Assembly: GCF_958295425.1 (NCBI RefSeq)
Contig: NC_081151.1
Span: forward strand, 13,956,106 to 14,020,105
DNA: 64,000 bases
Direction: 5' to 3'
Source: Solea solea
Taxonomy: Eukaryota > Chordata > Actinopteri > Pleuronectiformes > Soleidae
The position numbers were made by a program, and so were the translations under genes. Under the pieces are notes generated by a model, which did not search any database, had not been told where the DNA came from, and saw only the letters and a program-made list of their open reading frames with translations. This document shows positions 1 to 11,091 of this stretch, piece by piece (the first letter of the stretch is position 1; each line of letters begins with the position of its first letter).

Positions 1-479
1 ACATCAGCTGGTAAATGGGCCTTCGCAATCACTGTCAAACAGCCTCCATTAGAAAGACCCCCTTTCTTGGACATCAATCAATGCTTTATGGACTGATTCT
101 TTCATTCATTATTTAATTACAGCTATTTCAATATTTATTTAACCACTGAAGATATTTTTGTAAGGCTTAATCACTACTTTGTTGGCAATCACATTTTATT
201 TCTTGTTTGTCAGTGTTTTTCCCCATTCTTTTATCCCTTTTTTTGGTAATAACTTTGTTCCTCTGCTGTGCTTTGAGAAAGAAAGGCAGTGCTATCCCAT
301 CACCACCTACAACAACGAGTGTCTGCTCAAAAGAACCAAAGTAGTCAAAGCTGAGAGTGGCACATTTGATGAGGTCCAAAAGTGATCACTGCTCTATTTC
401 CAGAGTTCCACCACAGCCACATACAGAGACAACATCTCCAAAAGTGACAAGCCCTGTGCACAAATTACATGCAAAATAG
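1..479. other. Unassigned AT-rich flank
   Basis: No coding, RNA or repeat signature is recognised. Short open frames on both strands overlap each other and have low-complexity translations, so they are treated as chance. Confidence 0.4.
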
Positions 480-645
480 CCAGCTGTGGAAATCCGGAAT
501 TATTTCCTGAAATTAAGCCCATTAGCCGTGAAATTATTTGCTTTCATTTAAGGCGCCATGCAATCCAATTTGAGGTGGCGCACGCACACTGCATCTCTTC
601 CCAATTTCACTGCTGATCCCGCGGAACCAAACATCCACAAAGGAA
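480..645. promoter_or_regulatory. Candidate conserved non-coding element
   Basis: This is a complex, non-repetitive block with several homeobox-like ATTA/TAAT cores and balanced composition (for example AAATTAAGCCCATTAGCCG and GGCGCCATGCAATCC). It has no coding frame and no transposon signature. Its texture is that of vertebrate developmental enhancers, and it lies in the flank downstream of bcl11b. The call is inferred from texture only; cross-species alignment would decide it. Confidence 0.28.
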
Positions 646-1084
646 GCGGTGTGGGTCACCTAAGTATAGAAAGAAGAGATGTATCCTACTGAGAATCAGA
701 TTGGAATGGAAGATTAGTGGGGCTTTATCGTGATATTCATTCAAATCCCCCCACCCCCACCCCAACCCCCCCGAACATCAGCAGCCAGCTCGCTTTTTAT
801 TCTAGTTCACACTTGAACAAAGTTTCAGAGAAGAACTTTAAGGAGCCACGAAGCAGAATCCTTCATGCAAGTGATCAGCTGATGGTGGAGACATGGATTT
901 ATTTATTACTGTCATTTACATAAATAGCAGCAAGGTTTGGCAGAGTTGTATTTGAGCTTTCTTCTGTGTCACTGCCCCAAAAATTATGATTCATTAGGTC
1001 TTTTAGATTACACCTCAGGTCAGATGTATGTTTGGAAACTCTTACAAAGTATCGAAAATGCTATTATTAACTTTGAGTGACATT

Positions 1085-1128
1085 TTATATATACATATGT
1101 GTGTATGTATATATACATATATATATTC
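1085..1128. repeat. TA/TG-rich microsatellite
   Basis: Alternating TATATACATATG-type simple sequence. Confidence 0.7.
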
Positions 1129-1169
1129 TTTAATATATGTATTATTTACTGCATGATCAGAGTGACGTG

Positions 1170-1296
1170 GACCAGAAATCATCTTCTCTTGGGTCTCCCT
1201 TCATCAGAACATCTGCCTCCATCTTGTCCTCCTCCTTGTGTCCTCTTCTGTTACATTAACTGTCGCCATGTCCTTCACATCATCCATGCATGGTAA
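1170..1296 (-). mobile_element. LINE ORF C-terminal remnant, copy 1
   Basis: The plus strand carries ATCTGCCTCCATCTTG, then GTGTCCTCTTCTGTTACA and CATGTCCTTCACATCATC. Read on the minus strand, these are the last codons of a fish non-LTR reverse transcriptase ORF of the type ending ..VKEDM..VGV.EEDA.DR..WR. A clearer copy lies at 39235-39400 (minus) and a longer one at 23575-23830 (plus). This is a short dead 3' fragment; the LINE clade is not assigned. Confidence 0.5.
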
Positions 1297-1494
1297 GATC
1301 AGTAAACAAACATTTCAAAATGTTATAATTTGTGTAACTCTATGTTTTTTTTTTTCAATTGGTAAACAAGACATTTCTAGTCAAAATATGATTGATAGAT
1401 GACTCACAACTAATTTATTTGCAAAACCCCAAAAAATCACACATTTGTGGCTCCTGACCCAGTCTTTGTGAATGACTGATTAATATGAATGATG

Positions 1495-1815
1495 AATGGT
1501 CTGTATTTATATAGCACTTTGATGACTACTTAAAGCTGCTTTACGTGCAGTGCATTTTCTATATCACACATAAAAATAACAATAATAACAATAACAATAA
1601 CAACAATAATAATAATAATACTACATTAAAGTAAAGCACTTCATATCTAAAAGAAAATCAAAAGTGCTACAAAACAATCATATCCATTCACACGCTGCTA
1701 GCAAAGCTGTCAGGAGCAATGTGGGTTTAGGTGTTTTGCCATTGGCATGTAGATTAGCAGAGGTGGGATTCAAACGCACATCTTTCCACTCACTATACCA
1801 CTGGCACCATAGGAA
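1495..1815 (-). repeat. Fish interspersed repeat (SINE-like, TATTTATATAGCAC type)
   Basis: The block opens with GGTCTGTATTTATATAGCAC and TTAAAGCTGCTTTACGTGCA. It continues with a CATTCACACGCTG stretch and GGAGCAATGTGGGTTTAGGTG, and ends in GGTGGGATTCAAACGCACAT, which resembles a tRNA B-box region on the minus strand. The same modules recur at 13480-13620 and, in opposite orientation, at 31195-31400. An (AAT/AAC)n microsatellite interrupts it at about 1570-1622. The layout is a widespread fish family; its exact name is not recalled. Confidence 0.55.
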
Positions 1816-1819
1816 TATC

Positions 1820-2924
1820 TCCATATATATATACATATATCATATAATACCTTTTTAAGACTTTGATATTGGACCAGTAAACACACATCAATATTACAGT
1901 CTCAATTTTTTTTATAGAAATGACATATATGTCACATTACAGGAAGCAGATCGGAAGCATTTGCACTTGATTCTGCTGTATTTGGTGCATGGTTCTGTTG
2001 CTCTGAACACAGTAAACACATGAGTCAAAGCCTAATCTCTGAGATTAAAGCAACATTCAGTTTCATTTCATCCTGCTTGGTGGATGTCATCACCTTTAAT
2101 TTAAATTATTATTTAAATAATAATTTAAAATCAAATCATTGTTAAAATCTGTAACAAATAATCAGTTACAAAGCAATTGACAAAACAAGTATTAAAACAA
2201 TGATATGTAGCAAGGATTAAACACCGTTGTCATTTTCATGTCCAGTGCCCACGGTGTGTTCATGGATGTGTTGCTCTTAAAATGAGGTGTGGTTGGGTGC
2301 ATTTTTGGCACATTTAGACCACCAACAACTAAATTCAATGGAACATTATTTTATGCTTGTATAACTTGTATATTAGATGCACCTACATCGTCCGGTTTAT
2401 CCATTCCTCGTCATTTAAATGCAGGTTAAATATCAGTCAGCAATTCCTTGACCTGATGTTGTTTTCTGGGATAGATGATTGGTCGATGACGGAGGAAGAG
2501 TGCCCACAGGCCAAGAACCACATACCCATCTAAAGGAGGGAATCATGTGCAAATAAATTAATAAAATAGATGTGATATGTATGCCACATGTGTGATACCT
2601 TTGCAGAAGCCTGAACAATGAACAACACCAGTGCCTTTTTTCAAGCATTTTAAATTGAGCAAAAAAAAACACAGAAATTGACAGACTGTAACTGATGCTT
2701 ATACTGCCCGCTGGTGCTTTTTATGGAAACAGTTGGAGAGGACATTATTACAGACCTACTTACATCTTCAACTTTCATTGTACTCCAGAGAACATGTGCA
2801 CTTCACAATAAAAGCAGCGGGAAACCTAGGGGAAAATTAACTTCTTAAATGAAGGTATACCAATTGATATATGTTAATTTTTCAACAGTATCAAGTTATA
2901 TTTTTTTTTTCTGTTTATGCCTCT
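1820..2924. other. Unassigned AT-rich interval with a 30-bp palindrome
   Basis: No gene or named repeat is recognised. It includes a perfect 30-bp AT palindrome at 2100-2129. Confidence 0.4.
2100..2129. repeat. Perfect 30-bp AT palindrome
   Basis: The half-site TTTAAATTATTATTT is followed directly by its exact reverse complement, with no spacer. The flanking bases (A at 2099 and A at 2130) do not extend it. Confidence 0.85.
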
Positions 2925-4030
2925 GTCTGATGGACTTGACTCTGCCTACCATTTAAAGTTTCCACCAAGTACATTGTGTATCTTGGGATCAACATCATTA
3001 GGAATCCATAGCTCCTTTTTAAGTTTAATTACTCTGACCTGATTGGTAAACTCGAAATTATGATAGATACGTGGAAACTCCTTCCTCTTTCATTAATTGG
3101 GCATGTCAAGATGGTCGTTCTCCCCAAATGTATGTATCTCTTCCAAAACATACCCATATATCTTACAGCCTCTTTCTTTAAAATGATAGATTCCATCATT
3201 ATTCCCTTTATCTGGGCTAACAAACCTTCTCGTATCTCTAAGGCACACCTACAGAAATCCACTGCTGAGTGAGGCCTTGGCCTCCCTGTCTTCCATCATT
3301 ACTATTGGGCTTGTAATGCCAGAGCATTGTTTTTTTTGAGTCACTCTGTGGCTGAGCAGATGGATTCCCTTCATCCCAGTTGGCCTGTGATGGAGTCTTG
3401 TGTAGCTTCAGAGCACACAGGTGCCTCCTTATCAGCCATTCTATTCTCAAAACTAAATCTACCCTTTAGATGTTTTAAGGACGATTATATGATCCGTAAT
3501 ACATTTAAGATTTTAAAACAGATTAAGGGTGTGCTGAATCTTCAGTTTAGGATTTTTTGGGATGACATTTTTCACTTGTACAGTGTTATATACAGTAAAC
3601 AGTTGATCCCTGACAGTCTTCTGATAATATTGGGCTGTTCCAACTTCTCTCTTACTCTTCCCTCGTCATTACAACAAGCGCTCATGTTTGGTATGGTCGC
3701 AGCAAAAAGAGTTATTCTTTGAGATTGGAAATCAGTTTATCTTCCTTGTTTTAAAAAAATGGTTGAATGATATGTTTCCTGTATTTATTTGGAAGAAATT
3801 CGATATACTCTGACACTCAAGTTCCTTGAAGTTCTCTCTGGACTCTAGCTTAGACTTTAAAATGTACTTCTGTACTCTTGATTCAGTATGTAGACTGACA
3901 TGTTTAACTGTAATTTTTTCATGTTTTTTGTATTTTTATACTTTTGTGGGCTCGCATTTTGTTTTGTTCTGTTTCTTTTGTTGTATCTTGTCTGTCTTTT
4001 TTTGTGGTTTAAACTTAAAAAACTTGTGTT
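2925..4030 (+). pseudogene. L1-type LINE ORF2 C-terminal remnant
   Basis: Plus-strand frames read the segment that follows the reverse transcriptase in fish L1 ORF2. It starts with KYIVYLGINIIRNP, continues with WKLLPLSLIGHVKMVVLPK, YLFQNIPIYL, SFFKMIDSIIIPFIWANK and RISKAHLQK, then GLGLPVFHHYYWACNARAL and WDDIFHLYSVI. The order and spacing match the thumb region after the YADD palm of L1 elements. Frameshifts and stops occur near 3020, 3270 and 3300, so the copy is dead. The endonuclease and reverse transcriptase palm are absent, as expected for a 5'-truncated insertion. The region 3760-4030 is T-rich and looks like its 3' UTR. Family assignment is by recognised motifs; subfamily is not assigned. 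Confidence 0.82.
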
Positions 4031-5000
4031 CCTGATATGAAGTGACCACTCTACAAGCAAAATCTGGGTTCCCATAACTCCATCTTCCACACTCAATCAG
4101 TCACACTCATAGTGTGTTTTATAGCAGTGATCTACCTCTGCTGTCCACGGGATATTTGGTGATCCAGTGAAATGTTCTCCAATGTTCTCCAACTAGTCTG
4201 GCCGTGCTTCAGCATCCTGGTTCACAACATCTATCCACCATCTTCAACAGCCGGTGAAGAGAAGAGTAGTCTGACATATGGCCTGGTAAATATACTGCCG
4301 GGTTATGTCTCTATGGATGTGAACAGTGTCAAAATGCCAAAATGGCTTTGCCTTGGTTGGATGATGTCAGCTACTCAAGCTCAATTGACACAAAGATTGC
4401 TGTGACATACAATAACAAGGACATGAAGGCAAGTTGACCAAAGCTGCTTTGTTCTATCACTGAGGACGTGAAACACTTTTCTTTCAGATGTTTCCTTCTA
4501 CAGAATATATTATTATTAAGATGTTGCACAGTTTGACAAACAGAGTGCTGGTACAAAGTCAGAGCTGAGCTCTGACAGCAATAAACAGTTAGCACAGGTG
4601 CTACACTGGCAACCATTCGCCGTGTGTTGTGGTTCGTCAGCACAGGATGTTTAGGTCAAAAAAATGAAGAGATTAAATGAGTGCATGCGTCCAATCCACC
4701 AGCAACAGACAATGCAGATATGGGTTCATAAACCACATCCTGTGACTGAGCGACACAGAGCTGTGAGCGGTGTGCTCTAACCAACCAGAGCCACATTTGC
4801 TGCTCACTGCAAGTCAATAATGTAGTGGTGTAACACCAGATCTGTGAACCAGAGCATGTACAGGTGATGACAGAGCAGCAATCGCAACATACTGGATTGA
4901 TGACCACAGGATTTAAACATGAAGTGTGTAAAAACATGCTTTGACTTAGTTTTCATGTGCTGATGCTTTCTGGCCAGGTCTCTTGTGTCACATATACAGT
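4031..5000. other. Unassigned interval
   Basis: No domain, RNA gene or named repeat is recognised. The short frames (for example at 4371-4643 and 4656-4937) have no recognisable motifs. Confidence 0.35.
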
Positions 5001-5004
5001 TTCA

Positions 5005-5180
5005 AGCTGATCTGTCAATGTTTGGCAAAGTTACAGGCCACTTCCTGTTTTGCAGCAAATCGAGCTGCAAAACAGGCAAGATTTCATAGACGTGTTCAAG
5101 GTCAGTCTGCTGTCAAGTTGTGGGTAGACTGGTCAATGTATGGCAAAGTTACATGGTTCTTCCTGTTTCATGGTGAACGG
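5005..5180. repeat. Imperfect 120-bp tandem motif (GGCAAAGTTACA)
   Basis: TGTCAATGTTTGGCAAAGTT followed by ACAGGCCACTTCCTGTTT near 5014 is repeated as GGTCAATGTATGGCAAAGTT followed by ACATGGTTCTTCCTGTTT near 5132. The spacing of about 120 bp indicates an old tandem duplication or two units of a dispersed repeat. Confidence 0.5.
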
Positions 5181-5559
5181 TCGAAATTTGCCAAAATTCC
5201 AATGGTTGACATGGCCATCTTTGATGTGCTTAATACAACTTGAAGTGTTTTTTTATGTAGGTTCGATTATGCATGTGTTACAGATACATGTGTTATTAAA
5301 TGTGTCATTAATGAATGAATTAATTAAAATATCAATTCATTTCATATAAAAAACATATATATAATTAATGATTTCACTATATAATTAATGTTCATGGTCC
5401 TGTGTTGCAGTGCATCATTAATTACAGCGGCACTGCGCTCACAATGGTAATTGAACCCAAGCCCACGGAGCATGATGCGTTACATCGGATTTGGGCACTG
5501 ACACCGCCAATGAAGAGTACTTCTCTGGGGCTGACTCGTGTCCCACCAGCTCCACCAAC

Positions 5560-6220
5560 TATTCTGATGGTGGGATGGTGGGGAAGAGGATACACTAGCG
5601 GACCTTTTGTGAAGATCCAAAAACGGAGAGATCTGGGCATCCACAAACTCCCTGATGCTCCAGTTCAAGCCTCCAGGCTCAGGACTAACTCCAGGACCCA
5701 CCAGCTATGCCGTGGCCATTATTAATCTGCTGATTGACACTTTTGATTTATTTTTCACCTCGGAGATCACAAAATCTATCATGGAATAAATCAAACTGCA
5801 TGGGAGAAGGATGGTGCCCGAGTGGAAGGACCTCGATGCACCACCGTGCGGGTTTAGTTTGGACTCCTTCTGTTGGCGTCTATTGGTCAGCTGGCGCGCT
5901 GCCAGAATGGAACCAAGGACAGACAGGGTCATGTTGGACATGAAGGAGGAGTGACTGTGACTACTGATCATTTATTTTACTCCTCTGGGCAGGCAGAGGA
6001 GCTGCTGCGAAGAAAGATCAGCATGTTTGGCACAATGCGCAAAAAACGACAGCTACGGTGGAGAGAGGGGCCCTCTCCTCCATCTTTGCGCTCGCCCCAA
6101 CTTAAACCCTGGTGTCCTACACTCTGAAGTGGGACAAAAATGTCCTCCTGCTCAGCACCAAACGCCGGGAGCCGGAGATTAGCAGCGGATGGAAGTTCTT
6201 CATTACAGCACAACGAATAA
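5560..6220 (+). pseudogene. Degenerate piggyBac-type (PGBD-like) transposase
   Basis: Across shifting plus-strand frames one reads, in order: GLTPGPTSYAV-like text near 5685; LTLLIYFSPRRSQ in the annotated frame, which is DTFDLFF.SEITKSIM when shifted (5730-5785); and a block near 5790-5900. Then come EELLRRKISMFGTMRKKR (about 5995-6050) and VSYTLKWDKNVLLLSTKRRE (about 6115-6175). The last two match the ELLR.K.TM.GT.RKN..ELP and LVSY.PK..KNVLLMST blocks of fish PGBD4-like transposases. At least four frameshifts or stops make it inactive. The catalytic aspartates cannot be placed with confidence. No terminal repeats were found, so the element ends are unknown. Confidence 0.62.
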
Positions 6221-6559
6221 TTAATAATTATTTTTATTTGGTATCTATAATAAGGTCTGATGTTGGTCTGAAAAAAAAAATAAAAAATGCAAATGTACAC
6301 AATTGTTATAGCTTGTATTTATATGAGCACATTTTGGTGCATCATGACTAAACCTGGCAATTTAAGAGTGAAACATTTAAAAAAAGATATGAATATTTGG
6401 TATTTATGGAAAGGATGGATGTTGGTCTAAATCCTAAAAAAAGAAAGAAAAAAAAATACAAATATGTACTACTTTTATAGCTGTGTACTTTTATGAGCAC
6501 AATTTGGTGCGCTAGGTGTGTTAACATAGCCTTTTTTGAAAGCACATGTAAGGGTTAAA

Positions 6560-6655
6560 TATAATATGGACACAGTATATGTATATGTATATACAGTATA
6601 TGTGTATATATATAAAATATGTATATATATTTACAGTATATGTATATATATATAA

Positions 6656-6694
<39 letters not shown>

Positions 6695-6711
6695 TACACA
6701 CTGTATATTAC
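6560..6711. repeat. TA/TG microsatellite
   Basis: Long run of TATATGTATATATA-type simple sequence, including an uninterrupted (TA)n near 6661-6688. Confidence 0.85.
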
Positions 6712-6915
6712 ATCTCATTTAGCAGATGCTTTTTTCCAAAGCGACTAACAATAAGAGCATTTCAACATTTGAGTACAAACAAGAGCTAGAAGTAGGTAAG
6801 TGCTTCAAATATACCAAACTATAAAGTGCTACTCATAAATGCGATGTACAAGTAAGTGCATTTATTTTTTTTGTCTTATCGTCGTCGTCTTAGTCAAGGT
6901 AGCGTTGAAAGAGAT
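6712..6915 (-). mobile_element. SINE/LINE-type 3' tail, minus orientation
   Basis: TTTAGCAGATGCTTTTTTCC followed by AAAGCGACTAACA is the near-exact reverse complement of the 3' tail of the SINE at 42368-42532 (AGTCGCTTTGGATAAAAGCG, then TCTGCTAAATGAC). The following 150 bp (CAAAGTGCTA-type text, GTAAGTGCATTT) fits the body of the same fish family. No intact promoter boxes were found. Confidence 0.6.
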
Positions 6916-6924
6916 GTGTTTTAA

Positions 6925-7880
6925 GTAGGGATGCACAATAGGCTTTTTTCACCTCCGATAGTGATACCTGAGGTTTAGAATCGGCCAATCCCAATCCTAC
7001 ACCGATACAGAAAAATAGCACAGAATTTTGGTAACAAATGGTATTTGTCATTGTGTGGAAAAGACTGGGATCACTCTTTTGTGCAAGGCAACATCAGACT
7101 TGATTTAAACATTTCTTTCCTATTTTTTAAAAACATATAAACGATAGAAATGTGCTGAATTACTTATAACTGTGCACCAGTACAGTGATCTTAAATAAAC
7201 CAATAGCTTCACAGGCTTGATAGACATTCAAAATAAACAGTCAGTTCTTTGTTAATGGTTTTGCATGTTGCTGGAGTTGTCCCTCAGAATCACATGGACT
7301 TAGCTCAAGGGTTCTTGTCAAACACATTTCCATCAGGGTAACTGTAATCGCAGCACTGGTGCGTGACCCACGGAAGTTGGTTGTGTTTAACATTGCACTG
7401 TGTGGCACGTAACTCATCCAGCCAGTGTGCTGTTAAACTTAAACGTGACACGGGGGAAACGTCAGAGCTTTGTCGTGAAACTCAGAGCTTTGACATCTTT
7501 TATCTTCTCTAATATGTGATTGTACACTTTACCATGCAGTTCAGGTAGAGCCTTCTCAGACAAATATTTTTCGGCTTACCATGTCATACCGTGGCTCCAG
7601 GTGGCTAATTAGCAGCCGGAATCCCTTGTCGCTGACAACCAACAGCGGTTGCCCGTCCATAACGATGACCGGAACATTTACTGCACAGGTTTTGCAAGTA
7701 GTGGGCTTCCGCACGGCGTGTTGCTTGCGTACAGCGTTACTCACATCACACAGCATAGAATTAGACTGAATAGATCGGCCACTATGAATGGGCCCGTTGT
7801 CACTGATACCCGATATAGAATTTTCTTCAATATCGGGACCGATACCCTTTGACGGGTTTTGAAGTAAGCTATGGCCACTG
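6925..7880 (-). mobile_element. hAT element relic with transposase fragments
   Basis: The left end begins AGGGATGCACAATAGG, a common start for fish hAT elements, and both ends carry the CCGATA/GATACC-rich text typical of them (6950-7010 and 7800-7855). Minus-strand frames read SDKGFRLLISHLEPRYDMVS (from about 7600), then ..KALPELHGKVYNHI.., ALSFTTKLW, SPVSRLSLTAHWLDEL and VHVILRDNSSNM-like text down to about 7260. This matches the conserved core of ZBED-like hAT transposases (EPRY.IPSR, ALSFTTD.W, LTAHW.DE, HVILRDN..NM). Frameshifts and stops are frequent, and the BED finger and C-terminal dimerisation region are missing. It is inactive. Confidence 0.72.
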
Positions 7881-8814
7881 CATTAACACCACCGATCCAT
7901 CATGTTTCCGATTTCACGGCGATCGTTTGGAGAAAAGAAGGAAATTATTTCAAGAGGAAACCTACACCGAAGAGGTACATCATTTACGGTAGTTCGAGTG
8001 TTAATGATAAATTGATAACATTTTTTATAGGTCTAGAGGACAAAACTGTTGATCATAAATAGTGCCAGGGACGTGTTCCCCGCATAGCTGATGCCTATGC
8101 TTATGTGGAAGCTTGTTTTTGTGTCATATAGTGGCTTGTGAAATTGCGGGTGCTGAGTGACATAACGGAAGATGTGGTGGTAATGATGCAGTAGCCTATA
8201 GATGCGCAGTGGTGTGCGTGTGTGCTGTGGTTGTTGCAGATCAACTGTCTCGTGAATATAGTGCATAACAGTGTGTTTTGTATGTGGTTGTGTTTGTGCG
8301 TGTTTTTTTTTTACTGAAGGCCCTGACTGAAACCCCATGGTATGCTACTGCTTTTATCATACAAACATGTTTTAAACTGAACAGTGCATACAACAGTGTA
8401 TTCTGAAAACTGTGCTCCCAGACTTGTGGTGGCCTCATCACTATTACACTTTTATTTGCACTTTGTCTTCTGGCACAGTTAAATTTAGCTGGTTGCCTCA
8501 AAAAGTTACTGTTGCTACCTCAGTGAAACAAAGAGCTGCATTTGCTTTAAGATTTACAATTGATTTTAAGATTCATGTACTTGTGTTCATTTATTGTCAG
8601 ACTTTGCTCACATCTCTGTTTTTTATGATGCAAACTTCTGTCCACTCCACAGTCACTCTCACTGCATTCGAAATAATTTCAGCTGCCTTTTTTTGTGTAT
8701 GAGTGGTGCTGACCTTCCTTTTCCCTAACCCCCACCCCCCCAGCTGCTTCCCTGCCTGTACACAGACAGTCCTCCTACCCCCGTAACTCCTCCATATGCC
8801 TTAATGATGACCTG
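7881..8814. other. Unassigned interval
   Basis: No gene, RNA or named repeat is recognised. It contains some T-rich simple sequence near 8307-8316. Confidence 0.35.
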
Positions 8815-8985
8815 CGTTGGCTCCTTTGGTTGAATAAAAGGGGATAATTGGCTATCATTGTCTTCCCGAGGCACAAAAACGCTGGTGTCCAGATGCCCAG
8901 ACCTCGGTTCTCAGGGCCTCAATTAGTGAACCTGAGAACTAGGAAAGGACCAATTACCTGCCCCCACCCTTCATCCACCCCCCTC
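8815..8985. promoter_or_regulatory. Candidate conserved non-coding element
   Basis: A unique, complex block contains GGGGATAATTGGCTATCATT, CCTCAATTAGTGAACCTGAG and GGACCAATTACCTG. Several TAAT/ATTA homeobox cores sit in a non-repetitive context between repeats. There is no coding frame. Inference only. Confidence 0.28.
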
Positions 8986-9024
8986 ACACACTCATGTAGG
9001 TTTGTGCAGCTGTTCTTCTAAGGA

Positions 9025-9240
9025 CACTGTATTGACCACCATTCACTTGGACAGTTTAACCTTAACCATAACCAGTTAATGTCTAACCCTAACATCAACC
9101 TTCCCACAATTCAAATTTTAGCCCTAATATAACATTATAACACATTAGGAACAGGTTTTGGTCACAATGAGGATTACTGATCCTGACTAGGTCAGTGTTT
9201 ATGCTGGAAAATGTCCTGGAGAGGTAACAAATACAAGTAC
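9025..9240 (+). repeat. Dispersed GGTCAGTGTTTATGC repeat, copy 1
   Basis: The modules are: GGACACTGTATTGACC, a CCTTAACCATAACCAGTTAA tract, ACAATTCAAATTTTAGCCCT, GGTTTTGGTCACAATGAGGA, then CTAGGTCAGTGTTTATGCTG and GAGGTAACAAATACAAGTA. The same order recurs at 17720-17860, 37340-38020 and 61607-61675, all on the plus strand and usually next to a CA or CA/TG tract. This is a non-coding fish family of unknown class. Confidence 0.7.
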
Positions 9241-9265
9241 AGAGAGAGAGAGAGGGAGAGAGGCA
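9239..9265. repeat. GA microsatellite
   Basis: Short (GA)n run with one GGGA interruption. Confidence 0.7.
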
Positions 9266-9391
9266 TGAACACTTTATTTTGTTTTTTTAGCTTCCCGTAC
9301 TTGCTGGCCTTCCCTTCCTCATTCAACCCATCTGTCTCAATGCAGGTTGAAGGAGCTGGGGTTTGTTTGGGCCTTCTTTCTCTTTTTGCTG

Positions 9392-9393
<2 letters not shown>

Positions 9394-9423
<30 letters not shown>
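9394..9423. repeat. CA microsatellite
   Basis: Uninterrupted (CA)15. Confidence 0.95.
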
Positions 9424-9425
<2 letters not shown>

Positions 9426-9444
9426 AAAGACCTACTCCACATGA

Positions 9445-10204
9445 GGTCAACTACAGAGGTCACAGGACTGCATGTGACTGAGTTTTGAAATTCCATCATC
9501 TGCTAGCATCAACTGGAGCCAGGGAAGAGAGTGACCCCTTTCTTGAATGTGGTAAGAACATGGCATAGTGTGTAAGTAAATTTGTCTTTATTGGCCATTT
9601 ATTTATATTTAAAACATGTTTTAGTACAGAGCTTTTTACATTAGACTGCTATTTCATTGATTGATTTGATTTGATTATTTAAGCTTTTTATTGTATACTT
9701 TCTTTTTACTTTTTATTCCTTGCATTTATTTATAAATGTATTATATCTCCCATTTCCATTTTAATGTATTTTAGGCTGACAGTTAAAACTGCTACATGCT
9801 ACATTTTGGTGGGGTTTATTTGCCTGTATATATTAATCCGTATCATGATGCTTTATTATAAACTAACAATTTTTTATTATATTTTGTCCTCTTTTTTGTG
9901 TTGTATTAGCTTATCCTAAAATGGTTGAAATCTACTTCACTGCATAGCTCAATTTCTGCATGGTTTCAATAAAGTGCTTTGTGGGTAATACTAGCCATAA
10001 CCATTTTCAGCCAAAATGATTTTAATCAAATACGTGTGACTGGTTGGGGCACATCTTGCAGGCAAAATTCCCAGATACCATACAGTACATTGAACCTGAA
10101 TGGTATCATATTTACATAAGGTTTTTTAAAAGCACTGGAGTGTAATGTCTGGTATTCAAACAACACGTCTCCAAGAAGGATGGTAGTGAATTTGCATTGA
10201 GAAG
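9445..10204. other. Unassigned AT-rich interval
   Basis: T-rich sequence with AATAAAG near 9968 but no linked open frame. No named repeat is recognised. Confidence 0.35.
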
Positions 10205-10445
10205 ACATTCAAATGCTTCTCAGATTAATCAGCGCTAATTCTGTAGCATGCTGTAAAAAGGACCTTTTAGCATGGCAACCGAGCGACCTTACATGTATTC
10301 CCATTATTCATGAGTGATCTGGATAATGCGGCCCCTGACTATTACTCCCTCTATGGTGTGTTAACATGTATTAAGAGTGATTTGATGAGATGTGGATTCA
10401 TGGATGGAAAGTGGGGGTGTTGATTACCACTGGAGTTAATAGAGT
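10205..10445. promoter_or_regulatory. Candidate conserved non-coding element
   Basis: A dense, non-repetitive block contains CAGATTAATCAGCGCTAATT, ATTCCCATTATTCATGAGTG and GGATAATGCGGCCCC. Paired TAATCA/TAAT cores resemble homeodomain and GATA sites of conserved enhancers. There is no coding potential or transposon signature. Inferred from texture. Confidence 0.32.
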
Positions 10446-11091
10446 TGAGTGAGCAAATGGTGCAAGCAAATTTCATGCAGTTCATACTCAATGTAATTCT
10501 TTATAAGATGAGGATTTTTCCCTCTATGTCAGCACCAAACATGTCTGCTTTAAAGCTGCTTATCCACCTCTGCTAGCATGCTAACCTGCGTGCCACTTTG
10601 AAACCTTTAAGTCTTGGACATGTACATGATAACACATACTGATTGCAAAACTTACATTTGAATATATCTTTGGGAAAACACGCTTCTCACTTGACTTGTC
10701 ACATAACATCTTCCAAAGGGGTTTGTTTTAACTGTTAGTTTTGGGTCTTATTCAATGTCACATTATATAAATTGTGTTAATTATGTTCCAGTTTAGAGAA
10801 AAATAGAGGATGAAGAGGCTCCTGCTGGTATCGTCCAATAGGAGCCTGGTTGGAGGTGACAACCGCTGAACTTTTTTTTGCAAAACATGAGCAGAGCACA
10901 AAAAAACATGCATGCTAATACTGGAAAAAATCAAATGATCTAAGTGCTTATCTATGTGATTTTATTTAAAGTCACAACACCAGCTCTACTAGCATGCTAA
11001 CCTGTGTGACACTTAAAAAAGAATTCAGCCGTAGAGTTGCTAATTGGCGCTTTAAGATAAATAAAAAAAACAAACAACACCAGTAAGACCT
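10446..11091. other. Unassigned interval
   Basis: It includes two short similar passages (CTCTGCTAGCATGCTAACCTG near 10567 and CTCTACTAGCATGCTAACCTG near 10983), each about 100 bp before a CACTTTAAAA-like stretch. This suggests a diverged local duplication of about 415 bp spacing. No gene is seen. Confidence 0.4.

Noticed and set aside
9060..9090. CCTAACC-type text suggesting a telomere remnant
   Set aside because: It is degenerate and embedded in a dispersed repeat that recurs with the same flanks at three other sites.
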